Positions 1-7,499 of a stretch of DNA of 64,000 nt are shown one piece after another; the stretch's first letter is position 1, and the number at the start of each line of letters is the position of its first letter. The position numbers and the translations under genes are program-made. This DNA comes from Neotabrizicola shimadae (GTDB lineage Bacteria; Pseudomonadota; Alphaproteobacteria; Rhodobacterales; Rhodobacteraceae), in NCBI RefSeq assembly GCF_019623905.1, contig NZ_CP069370.1:3478001-3542000 (forward strand). Reading direction: 5' to 3'. Under the pieces are notes generated by a model. The model saw nothing but the letters and a program-made list of their open reading frames with translations. It had not been told where the DNA came from and made no database searches.

Positions 1-92
1 TCCAGCACGACACCGACGGTGATGTCGCAAGCGGCGGCCAGGCCTGGCACAAGGGCCAGCGCGGCGGCCGAGGCAAGAAGCAGTTTCTTCAT
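1..92 (-). CDS. ABC transporter substrate-binding protein, N-terminus only (window edge)
   Basis: Only the first 30 codons are inside the window. They read as a Sec signal peptide (MKKLLLASAAALALVPGLAAA) cut before a mature start like CDITVGVVL, the usual opening of periplasmic binding proteins for branched-chain amino-acid/amide (Liv) ABC transporters. An AGAGGA ribosome site lies just upstream of the ATG at 92. It would be the binding partner of the divergently encoded LivGFHM-type proteins at 2850-6194. The identity rests on the signal peptide, the first mature residues and the context; the ligand cannot be inferred. Confidence 0.7.
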   Translation of the reverse strand, partial: MKKLLLASAAALALVPGLAAACDITVGVVL

Positions 93-181
93 GGGATCCT
101 CTCTGTGGTTGTCTTCTTGGTTCGCCCTGGGGTTTTCCCGTCTTTCGCGCCGGACCGGGCAAAGTCCGGCGGTGGGCGGCC

Positions 182-1237
182 TCAGCTGGCCGCGTTCAGA
201 TTGTATTTCATGATCCGGCCATGCGGCCCGTTGCGGTCGCGCTCCAGCGTATAGACATCGCCTTCGGGAATGCGTGACTGCGCCTGGATCGCGGCGATCT
301 CTGCCCGGTCCGCATCGGTCAGCCGCAGCGTCGCCACAGCCACGTTGCCCGCCAGATGCGCCCGGTTGCGTGCCCCCACGATGACGGCGGCCACGCCCGG
401 CCGGTCCAGCATTGCCGCCGAAGCGACGGTGGCGATGTCCACGCCATGCCGGTCGGCAATGCCGCGCAGCACGCTCAACAGGGCCTGGAACAGATCCCAC
501 CCCCCGAAATCGTCGATGATCAGCTTGTACTTGGTCAGCGACCGGTTCTCCATCGGCTCCCGCGGCTCAGCCGCACCCAGCCAGCGGTCGCCCAGGAAGC
601 CGCCCGCCACCGTGCCATAGCAGAACAGCCACAGCCCCCGGTCCTGCGCCAGCCGCACCAGCGCGCGCTCGGGCCGGCGGTCCAACAGCGAATACTGCAC
701 CTGCATCGACATCAGCGGGATGCCGGCGTCGAAGATCTCGCCCACTCGCTGCGTGTCGAAGTTCGTCGCGCCGATCTGGGCAATCTTGCCCTCGGCCTGC
801 AGCTCCTTCAGCCAGCCCAGCACGTCCAGATAGCGCGGCACGGCATAGTCCCACCAATGGAACTGCACCAGATCCAGCCGCTCCTGCCGCAGCCGCTTCA
901 ATGATGTCTCCACGATGCCGGCCACATAGGCGCGGTCGCAGGTGGCGAGCATCGTCAGGTCCGGCACCAGCTTGGTATGCACGTGCACCGCTGCCAGTGC
1001 GGCCTGCCCGTGCTTGTCGGCAAAGGCGCTGCGGAACGCACCGATCAGCTCTTCCACCCCGGTATAGATGTCGGCGCAGTCGAAGGTCAGGATGCCGGCC
1101 TCCGCAAAAGCCATCATGTCGGCCACCGCCTCGGCGCGGTCCACCGGGCCGTGGCCCCCCGCCAGTTGCCAGCCGCCACGGATCACCCGGGTAATGGAAT
1201 AGCCCGGACGCAGCTCGATCAGGGGCAGCGCGGTCAT
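182..1237 (-). CDS. Aldo/keto reductase family oxidoreductase
   Basis: The 351-residue product is a cytoplasmic NAD(P)H-dependent reductase of the (beta/alpha)8 aldo/keto reductase superfamily. The catalytic tetrad can be followed: Asp and Tyr in FDCADIYTG (about residues 53-61), Lys in HVHTKLVPD and His in VQFHWWDY; GATNFD and VIVGARN match the later strand motifs. The length is normal for the family. It overlaps the TIGR04076-like gene by 4 nt (ATGA), so it is the third downstream gene of the minus-strand operon led by the GntR gene. The substrate is unknown; context suggests an aldehyde or ketone intermediate of the amine/amino-acid pathway encoded here. Confidence 0.88.
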   Translation of the reverse strand: MTALPLIELRPGYSITRVIRGGWQLAGGHGPVDRAEAVADMMAFAEAGILTFDCADIYTGVEELIGAFRSAFADKHGQAALAAVHVHTKLVPDLTMLATCDRAYVAGIVETSLKRLRQERLDLVQFHWWDYAVPRYLDVLGWLKELQAEGKIAQIGATNFDTQRVGEIFDAGIPLMSMQVQYSLLDRRPERALVRLAQDRGLWLFCYGTVAGGFLGDRWLGAAEPREPMENRSLTKYKLIIDDFGGWDLFQALLSVLRGIADRHGVDIATVASAAMLDRPGVAAVIVGARNRAHLAGNVAVATLRLTDADRAEIAAIQAQSRIPEGDVYTLERDRNGPHGRIMKYNLNAAS

Positions 1238-1578
1238 GTCGGCTCCTTCGGCAGGGGAACGGCAGTGGTTTCGGCATGGCTGAAGCGGCGCTTGCCCAGC
1301 CGGGTGATGCGCAGCCGCGAGGGGCAGTTCGGGTCGGGGCAGGCGATCTCGGCGTCGGAGGTCATCCAGTCATGCGGATGGGTCTGGCGCTGCTTGGCGG
1401 GCAGAAGCGGCAGGATCGCCGACAGCGAATAGATCGAGAAACTCTGCCCCGTCGGAAGGTGCAGCTGCTCGCCGCGCAGCTCGAACCAGTCGCCCGGCGC
1501 GCCGCAATAGATCTTCGCCCCCTCGGGTGCCACGATCTCGACCCGCAGGTCGTACAGCTCGAAGGAATCGTCGCTCAT
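1234..1578 (-). CDS. TIGR04076-like small protein
   Basis: The 114-residue product has no signal peptide or membrane segment. The N-terminal half (YDLRVEIVA...KIYCGAPGDWFELRG) and the Cys-containing segment CPDPNCPSRLRITRLGKR resemble the TIGR04076 family, which often occurs beside redox enzymes and has no assigned activity. The start at 1578 overlaps the DUF3830 stop by 4 nt and its stop overlaps the aldo/keto reductase start by 4 nt, so all three are translationally coupled. The two cysteines could bind metal; this is inference. The family call is from memory of the sequence pattern. Confidence 0.7.
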   Translation of the reverse strand: MSDDSFELYDLRVEIVAPEGAKIYCGAPGDWFELRGEQLHLPTGQSFSIYSLSAILPLLPAKQRQTHPHDWMTSDAEIACPDPNCPSRLRITRLGKRRFSHAETTAVPLPKEPT

Positions 1579-2057
1579 TCCATCCTCGCAAAGGTGATCT
1601 CGGTGGCGCCCTGCCGGCGGATGCGCCCGCAGGCGTCGGCCAGCGCCGCCCGGTCCTCGGGCACCACTTGCGCCACAACCGAACCGGCCAGCCATCCGAT
1701 GGGGAAGAACATCCGCGCGCCCGGTCCGTAAAACAGGCCCACGTCGAAGATCGGGTCCGGGTTGCCGCCCCACATCCGTGCCGGCACATAGGCCAGCACC
1801 ACATCGCCCGGCTGCGGATGCAACGTCGCGTTTTCGGGTGGCAGCGCCACCGCCCAATCTTGCCCCGCCAATTGGGGCGAGGGGATCGGGCAGGAAATCT
1901 CGGGCCCTGTCCACATGGCATGGATCGAAGGCACGACCCGCGGCTCCGCCGCCCAGGCCCACAGAAAGGCCGCGTTGGCCGGCGCCTTGCCGTCCAGAAG
2001 CGCGGCCTGCACGTCCAGGCCGTTTCGCGCATCGCGAATGGAAATCAGTCGGCTCAC
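1575..2057 (-). CDS. DUF3830 family (cyclophilin-like) protein
   Basis: The 160-residue product is predicted to be soluble. The order of conserved patches (SIHAMWTGPEI, PGDVVLAYVP, VGLFYGPGARMFFPIGWLAGSVVAQV) fits DUF3830, a cyclophilin-fold family usually found beside ABC transporters and catabolic enzymes and without a proven reaction. I chose the GTG start at 2057 because it overlaps the GntR stop by 4 nt (GTGA). The alternative in-frame extension upstream only reads GntR codons out of frame. It is probably an accessory enzyme or isomerase of the same catabolic route. Confidence 0.72.
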   Translation of the reverse strand: MSRLISIRDARNGLDVQAALLDGKAPANAAFLWAWAAEPRVVPSIHAMWTGPEISCPIPSPQLAGQDWAVALPPENATLHPQPGDVVLAYVPARMWGGNPDPIFDVGLFYGPGARMFFPIGWLAGSVVAQVVPEDRAALADACGRIRRQGATEITFARME

Positions 2058-2764
2058 GTCGCCTCTCCTGCGTTTGCTTCCAGTTTGCCCTTCAGGAAGG
2101 CGAAGGGGCGGCTGATGTCGTCTACCAGGGCCTGCCGCGCCGCCTCGGCATCGCCCCGGCGCAGCGCCTCCAGGATGGCGTGGTGATACCGAGCGGCATC
2201 CGTCTCGCCCGCGTCGGAAAAGGCAAAGATCGCCGCCCGGGTGCAGGGGCCGGATTGCAGCCAAAGGCTTTCGATCATCGGGATCAGAACCTCGGAACCG
2301 CAGGCGCGATAGATTTCGAAGTGGAAGGCCTGGTTCAGCGAGACCTCGCGGTCCACCGTCTGCGGGTTGCCGCCCAGCCGCAGCGCCTCCCACTCCGCCA
2401 TGATCTTCGCCGCCCGCTCCAGCCCCTCGGGCGTCATGCGCCGCGCGGCCAGCGCGATCGCCTCGCCCTCGATCAGGATGCGCGCGCGCAACAGGTCGGC
2501 CAGCCGGTCCAGCGTGATCGGCGGCACGCGGATCTGCCGGTTGGGCAGCGCCTCCAGCGCCTGTTCGCTGATCAGCCGACCCAGCGCCTCGCGCACCGGC
2601 ATGGTCGATGTCATCAGCGCATCGGCCAGCTGGCGGATCGTCAGCATCTGACCGGGTTCGAACAGCCCGCCGATCAGGGCGCGCCGCAATTCGCCGTAAA
2701 CCCGGTCCTGAACGGTTTCGCGCCCCACCGGCGCAAGGCCCACGGTCGATGTCTCTGTGTCCAC
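2054..2764 (-). CDS. GntR family (FadR/FCD type) transcriptional regulator
   Basis: The 236-residue product has an N-terminal winged helix (about residues 15-80: TVQDRVYGELRRALIGG, MPVREALGRL) and an all-helical C-terminal FCD effector domain (about 90-225) with the H/D metal-site pattern (FHFEIYR, YHHAIL). Such regulators usually repress adjacent catabolic operons and release DNA on binding a small acid. It is the first gene of the minus operon and is divergent from the Liv transporter. A tandem TGTGATCA-type repeat in the shared intergenic region (2814-2843) is the likely operator. The inducer is unknown. Confidence 0.88.
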   Translation of the reverse strand: MDTETSTVGLAPVGRETVQDRVYGELRRALIGGLFEPGQMLTIRQLADALMTSTMPVREALGRLISEQALEALPNRQIRVPPITLDRLADLLRARILIEGEAIALAARRMTPEGLERAAKIMAEWEALRLGGNPQTVDREVSLNQAFHFEIYRACGSEVLIPMIESLWLQSGPCTRAAIFAFSDAGETDAARYHHAILEALRRGDAEAARQALVDDISRPFAFLKGKLEANAGEAT

Positions 2765-2813
2765 GACTGCACCCGGAACGAATCATCTTGTCCGGTCAAT
2801 TAGACGACTCTAC

Positions 2814-2843
2814 TGTGATCAGATCAAGTGTGATCACAGATCA
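2814..2843. promoter_or_regulatory. Candidate GntR operator between divergent operons
   Basis: Two direct copies of TGTGATCA (2814-2821 and 2829-2836), spaced 15 bp start to start, are each followed by GATCA. The second copy contains the perfect palindrome TGTGATCACA (2829-2838). The sequence lies in the 85-bp gap between the GntR start (2764) and the livG-like ATG (2850), close to a weak TTGTCC/TACTGT promoter-like pair at about 2789-2816. Binding by the adjacent GntR protein is inferred. Confidence 0.5.
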
Positions 2844-2849
2844 AACATC

Positions 2850-3632
2850 ATGGATGCAGAGGTGACCCCACCCATTCTTGAAGCCCGGTCCCTGACCCGC
2901 AGGTTCGGCGGCATCGCGGCGGTGCGCGACATGTCGCTGTCCATCGCCCCCGGCGAAATCCTGGGTCTGATCGGCCCGAACGGCGCGGGCAAGACCACGA
3001 TGTTCGATCTTCTGTCCGGATCGGTTCGCCCGTCCGCGGGCACGATCCGGCTGAAGGGGCGCGATGTGACGCGCGAGGCGGCGCATCACCGGCTGGCGCA
3101 GGGGCTGGGGCGCACCTTCCAGATCCCGCGACCTTTCCCCGACCTGACCTGCACCGAGAACCTGCTGATCGCCCGCCAGAACCAGACAGGCGAACGGCTG
3201 TTCGCAAACTTCCTCGCCTCCCGCCGGATCGCGGCCGAGGAACGCGCGGCCCGCGAAAAGGCGCACGAGATTCTGGACCTGATGCTGCTGACCCGTCTGG
3301 CGGACGAGCCGGCCCGCTTCCTGTCGGGCGGGCAGCGCAAGCTTCTGGAACTCGCCCGGGTGATGATGGCCGACCCCGCATTGATCCTGCTGGACGAACC
3401 GGCCGCCGGGGTGAACCCCTCGCTCCTCGAGGTGCTGATCGACCGCATCCAGGCCATCAACGCGCGTGGCGTCACCTTCCTTCTGATCGAACACAACATC
3501 GACATGGTGACGCGGCTGTGCAGCCGGCTGATCGTCATGGCGAACGGCTCGCTTCTGTGCGAGGGCGCACCCGATGACGTGGCGCGCGACCCGCGCGTGA
3601 TCGAGGCTTATCTCGGCGGGGCAGCGGCATGA
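2850..3632 (+). CDS. livG: Branched-chain amino acid-type ABC transporter ATPase (LivG-like)
   Basis: The 260-residue product is the first of two ATPases of a Liv-type importer. Walker A GPNGAGKTT is at about residues 42-50, the signature LSGGQRK at about 156 and Walker B LILLDEPAAG at about 177; the DLTCTENLLIARQ stretch is typical of LivG. I chose the ATG at 2850 over a longer in-frame reading because the extra 31 residues cover the operator/promoter region and the family begins near ILEARSLTRRFGG. The stop overlaps livF by 4 nt. The transporter's substrate is not determined by sequence and may not be a branched-chain amino acid. Confidence 0.9.
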   Translation: MDAEVTPPILEARSLTRRFGGIAAVRDMSLSIAPGEILGLIGPNGAGKTTMFDLLSGSVRPSAGTIRLKGRDVTREAAHHRLAQGLGRTFQIPRPFPDLTCTENLLIARQNQTGERLFANFLASRRIAAEERAAREKAHEILDLMLLTRLADEPARFLSGGQRKLLELARVMMADPALILLDEPAAGVNPSLLEVLIDRIQAINARGVTFLLIEHNIDMVTRLCSRLIVMANGSLLCEGAPDDVARDPRVIEAYLGGAAA

Positions 3633-4354
3633 CCATCCTGACCACGCGCAACCTTGTCGCCGGATACGAACCGGGCCTCGCCATCGTGCGGGGCGCCTCG
3701 ATCAACGTCGCCGCCGGCGAGATCGTGGTGATCCTCGGCCCGAACGGCGCCGGGAAATCCAGCCTCATCAAGGCCATCGCGGGCCTTGTGCCCATCAGCG
3801 AAGGCAGCGTCACGCTGGAGGGCCGCGACATCACCGCCCTGCCCGCGCACCGCAAGATCCGCGAGGGCCTGGCCTTCGTGCCGCAGACCGAAAACGTCTT
3901 TCCCCGCATGACGGTCGAGGAAAACCTGCGCCTGTCCATCGGCATCTTCCCCGACCGCAACGTCGCGCAGGGCATCGAGGAAACCTATGCCCTCTTCCCC
4001 GATCTCGCCCGCCAGTCCCGGCTTCTCGCCGGCAGCCTTTCGGGCGGGCAACGGCAGATGCTGGCCGCCGCGCGCGCGCTGATCGTCAAGCCGCGCGTCC
4101 TGATGCTGGACGAACCCTCCGCCGGGCTCTCGCCCAAATTCGTGGAACAGGTCTTCGCCCGCCTGCAAGAGGTGCGCGCCACTGGCGTCACCATCGTCCT
4201 TGTCGAACAGAATGCCCGCGCCGCCCTGTCCATCGGCGACCGCGCCTATGTGCTGGTCGAAGGTCGCGAGGCGCATGAAGGCCCCGCCCGCAGCCTCTGG
4301 GACGACCCGCTGATCGCAGAGCTTTACCTTGGCAAGCGGAAGGAGGCGTCATGA
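3629..4354 (+). CDS. livF: Branched-chain amino acid-type ABC transporter ATPase (LivF-like)
   Basis: The 241-residue product is the second ATPase of the importer. Walker A GPNGAGKSS is at about residues 37-45, the signature LSGGQRQ at about 136 and Walker B LMLDEPSAG at about 157. FVPQTENVFPRMTVEENL is the family-typical Q-loop region of LivF. Length is normal. It is coupled by 4-nt overlaps to livG upstream and livH downstream, so the four transport proteins are made from one transcript. Confidence 0.92.
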   Translation: MTILTTRNLVAGYEPGLAIVRGASINVAAGEIVVILGPNGAGKSSLIKAIAGLVPISEGSVTLEGRDITALPAHRKIREGLAFVPQTENVFPRMTVEENLRLSIGIFPDRNVAQGIEETYALFPDLARQSRLLAGSLSGGQRQMLAAARALIVKPRVLMLDEPSAGLSPKFVEQVFARLQEVRATGVTIVLVEQNARAALSIGDRAYVLVEGREAHEGPARSLWDDPLIAELYLGKRKEAS

Positions 4355-5259
4355 CCCTGCAATTCCTTCTGGATGGTGTGATTTCCGGCGCGATGATCGG
4401 CCTCGGCGCCATCGGCATCACACTGACCTATTCCATCCTGCGCTTCTCCAACTTCGCCCACGGCGACCTCATGGCCTGGGGCGCCTATGCCGCCCTTGTC
4501 GCCGTAGGGGCCATCGGCAGCCTGTTCGGCGGGGCCGCTCCCATCCTGCCCCTGTCCTTCGGCCTGCCGCTGATCCTGTCCACCCTCCTTGCCATGGCCG
4601 TGGCCTCGGCCATCGCGCTCGCGCTCGACTGGCTCCTCTTCGCGCGGCTGCGCGCCCGCGGCCAGGCGATCATCGTGGTGATGGCCTCCTTCGGCGCCTC
4701 GATGGCGCTGCGCAACCTGCTGGAGTTCCTCTTCACCTCGAGCCCTGCCTACTATTCCAACGCCCTGCAGATCGCCAAACCCCTCGGCCTCGGCATCCGC
4801 ATCACGCCGGACCAGGTGGCGCTCCTGGCCATGACCCTGGCCCTCGTGACCGCCATGCACCTCTACCTCACCCGCAGCCAGCGCGGTCGCGAGATGCGGG
4901 CCTATGCGCAGAACCCGGCACTGGCCCGCGTCGTCGGCATCGACACCCGCGCCGTCATCCGTGCGACCTGGATCGTCGGCGCCTCGCTCGCCGCCGCCGC
5001 CGGGGTCATGGTCGGCGTGCTGGTCCAGATCCGCCCGCTCATGGGGCTCGACCTGCTCCTGCCCATGTTCGCCGCCGCCATCCTTGGCGGCATCGGCTCT
5101 GTCCCCGGCGCCGTCCTCGCCGGCCTCATCATCGGCCTCAGCGAGGCAGCCGCCGTGCAGTTCATCGGCGCCGAATGGCGGGCCGGCGTCTCCTTCGTGA
5201 TCCTGATGGCCGTGCTTCTGGTCCGCCCCACGGGCCTCTTTGGAGTGACCGAGAGATGA
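4351..5259 (+). CDS. livH: Branched-chain amino acid-type ABC transporter permease (LivH-like)
   Basis: The 302-residue inner-membrane protein has about eight hydrophobic segments. The start MTLQFLLDGVISGAMIGLGA and the FSNFAHGDLMAWGAY motif are hallmarks of LivH; RAYAQNPALARVVGID is the cytoplasmic coupling loop that contacts the ATPases. It would pair with LivM as the translocation pore. It overlaps livF by 4 nt and livM by 4 nt. Confidence 0.92.
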   Translation: MTLQFLLDGVISGAMIGLGAIGITLTYSILRFSNFAHGDLMAWGAYAALVAVGAIGSLFGGAAPILPLSFGLPLILSTLLAMAVASAIALALDWLLFARLRARGQAIIVVMASFGASMALRNLLEFLFTSSPAYYSNALQIAKPLGLGIRITPDQVALLAMTLALVTAMHLYLTRSQRGREMRAYAQNPALARVVGIDTRAVIRATWIVGASLAAAAGVMVGVLVQIRPLMGLDLLLPMFAAAILGGIGSVPGAVLAGLIIGLSEAAAVQFIGAEWRAGVSFVILMAVLLVRPTGLFGVTER

Positions 5260-6194
5260 TCGACCTTCTGGGCTACGGCGCCTTCTTCCTGTCGACCGCC
5301 CTGATCTTCGGGATCATCACCCTAGGGCTGAACCTGCAATGGGGGCTGACGGGCCTGTTCAACGTGGGCATCGCGGGCTTCGTGGCCATCGGCGCCTATA
5401 CCTCGGCGCTGCTCACCACGCCCGAGGCGGCAGATCGTGTCGGCGGCTTCGGCTGGCCCATCGCGCTTGGCTGGGTGGCCGCCATGCTGGTGACCGGCGG
5501 CGCCGCCGCCTTCACGGGCTTTGCCACCCTGCGGCTGAAATCCGACTACCTTGCCATCACCACATTCGGCGTAGCCGTCGTCGTGCAACTTGTGGCGCTG
5601 AACGCCCAGGGGCTGACGGGCGGCCCCTTCGGCGTGGCCTTCATCCCCCGCCCCTTCGCCGACCTGCAATCCGATCCGCTGGCCTTCAACCTGGTGAACC
5701 TCGCCGTCATCGGCGCCGTCACCCTGGCCATCTACCTTGCGCTGGAACGGCTGGCGCACAGCCCCTGGGGCCGTGTGCTGAAAGCCCTGCGCGAAGACGA
5801 ACGCGCCGCCATCTCTCTGGGCAAAAGCGCCCGCTCCTACCGCATCCAGGCCTTCGCCGTGGGCGGCGCCGTCATGGGCCTCGCCGGCGCGGTGCAGGCA
5901 CATTTCATCGGCTTCATCGCACCCGACAACTATGTCCCCACCCTGACCTTCCAGGTCTGGGCCATGCTCATGGTGGGCGGCTCGGGGTCCAACCGCGGCG
6001 CGCTGATGGGCGCGCTGGTGGTCTGGGTGCTTTGGATCGGCGCGGGAAGCCTCTCTTCGGCCGTCGTGCCCGGCGACTGGCAGGCCCGCGCCGCCAGCCT
6101 GCAGATCGTCGCCATCGGCGTCACGCTCTGCATCATCCTTCTCCTGCGCCCGCAGGGCTTCTTCGGCCCGCGCCGCGGCGGTGGCATGGAATGA
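5256..6194 (+). CDS. livM: Branched-chain amino acid-type ABC transporter permease (LivM-like)
   Basis: The 312-residue polytopic membrane protein is the partner permease of LivH. LQWGLTGLFNVGIAGFVAIG and ALREDERAAISLGKS match the LivM pore and coupling-loop signatures. The ATG at 5256 was chosen because it overlaps the livH stop (ATGA) and opens directly into the first membrane segment; the upstream reading is a shadow of livH. The stop overlaps the following oxidoreductase by 4 nt. Confidence 0.92.
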   Translation: MIDLLGYGAFFLSTALIFGIITLGLNLQWGLTGLFNVGIAGFVAIGAYTSALLTTPEAADRVGGFGWPIALGWVAAMLVTGGAAAFTGFATLRLKSDYLAITTFGVAVVVQLVALNAQGLTGGPFGVAFIPRPFADLQSDPLAFNLVNLAVIGAVTLAIYLALERLAHSPWGRVLKALREDERAAISLGKSARSYRIQAFAVGGAVMGLAGAVQAHFIGFIAPDNYVPTLTFQVWAMLMVGGSGSNRGALMGALVVWVLWIGAGSLSSAVVPGDWQARAASLQIVAIGVTLCIILLLRPQGFFGPRRGGGME

Positions 6195-7492
6195 CCCTGC
6201 CCGACCCCGCCACGCTCTGGCACCAGACGGCGCCGCCCCTCGCGCCCTTCCCCCGCTTCGCCGGGCGGGCCGAGGCCGACCTCGCCGTCATCGGCGGCGG
6301 CTTCTCGGGTCTGTCCACTGCGCTCCATGCCGCGCAGGACGGCCTGACCGTCGTCCTCCTGGAAGCCAACCGCATCGCCTGGGGCGCCTCGGGGCGCAAC
6401 GCGGGCTTCGTGGTGCCCAACTTCGCCAAGGCCGATCCCGACGGCATCCGCACGACACTCGGGGCCGACCGGGGCGACCGCCTCATCCGCATGGCCGCCG
6501 ACAGCGCAGATCTCGTCTTCGGGCTGATCCGCCGCCACGCCATCGACTGCGACGCCGCCCAGGCCGGCTGGATCCAGCCCTCCCATTCCGAAGCCGCCTT
6601 CGCCCGCGCCCGGCAGCGCGTCGCGCAATGGCAGCGCGAAGGCCGCCCGGTCGAGCTGCTCGATGCCACTGCCATCGCGCAACTCACCGGCGTTCCCGGC
6701 TGGCGCGGCGGCTGGATCGACCGCTCGGCCGGCACGCTGAACCCGGTGGCCTATGCCCGCGGCCTGGCCCGCGCGGCCGCCCTGGCCGGGGCGAACCTGC
6801 ACGAAGACAGCCCCGTCACCGCGCTCCGCCCCATCGGAGAGGACTGGGAAGTCGCCACCCCCGGCGGCAGCCTCACCGCCCGCCGCGTCGTGCTGGCGAC
6901 CAACGCCCATGCCGGAAGCCTCTGGCCGGGCCTGGCGCAAAGCTTCTTCCCGCTCCGCGTCTTCCAGATCGCGACGGCCCCGGTTCCGCAGGCCGACCGA
7001 GCCCGACTTCTCCCGCAGGGCATGGCGCTGTCCGACAGCCGCCGGAACCTTTTCACCTGCCGCTTCGACCCCGAGGGCAGGCTCATCACCGGCGGTATGC
7101 ACATCCTCGGCCCCGGCGCCGACCGGCGCGTGCCGCGCCGCATCCTGAACCGTATCGCTCAGGCGCTCGGGCTCGACGGGCGGCTCACCCTGACGCATGC
7201 CTGGTCGGGCCTGGCCGCCGTCAGCCCCGATTTCCTGCCGCGCGTCATCGAACCCGCCCCCGGCCTGATCGCGGGCTTCGCCTGCAACGGACGCGGCATC
7301 GCCATGACAACGGCCATGGGCCGCGAACTGGCCGATTGGGCCGCGGGCCGCCCGTCCGATGCGCTCGCCCTGCCGCGTGTGCCGCTTCAGACCATCCCGC
7401 TGCACGGCCTCAGCCGCCTTGCCCCCAACCTGCTGCTTCCCGCCAGCATCCTGCGCGACCGGCTGGAAAGCCCCGCCGCCCTTCCGAGATGA
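6191..7492 (+). CDS. FAD-dependent amine/amino-acid oxidoreductase (DadA/PuuB-like)
   Basis: The 433-residue cytoplasmic flavoenzyme has the FAD Rossmann motif VIGGGFSGL at about residues 33-41, the RIAWGASGRNAGF segment typical of PuuB (gamma-glutamylputrescine oxidase)-like DAO-family proteins, and a C-terminal FAD-contacting GLIAGFACNGRGIAMT. These enzymes oxidise secondary or primary amines to imines. It overlaps livM by 4 nt and is followed after 7 nt by a PLP enzyme, so its substrate is very likely what the transporter imports. The exact substrate is unknown. Confidence 0.85.
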   Translation: MTLPDPATLWHQTAPPLAPFPRFAGRAEADLAVIGGGFSGLSTALHAAQDGLTVVLLEANRIAWGASGRNAGFVVPNFAKADPDGIRTTLGADRGDRLIRMAADSADLVFGLIRRHAIDCDAAQAGWIQPSHSEAAFARARQRVAQWQREGRPVELLDATAIAQLTGVPGWRGGWIDRSAGTLNPVAYARGLARAAALAGANLHEDSPVTALRPIGEDWEVATPGGSLTARRVVLATNAHAGSLWPGLAQSFFPLRVFQIATAPVPQADRARLLPQGMALSDSRRNLFTCRFDPEGRLITGGMHILGPGADRRVPRRILNRIAQALGLDGRLTLTHAWSGLAAVSPDFLPRVIEPAPGLIAGFACNGRGIAMTTAMGRELADWAAGRPSDALALPRVPLQTIPLHGLSRLAPNLLLPASILRDRLESPAALPR

Positions 7493-7499
7493 GGTTCCC

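Noticed and set aside
5339-7492. Long fused reading frame across livM and the oxidoreductase
   Set aside because: The first 280 codons are livM read in the wrong frame; the family start lies at ATG 6191 with a 4-nt overlap.
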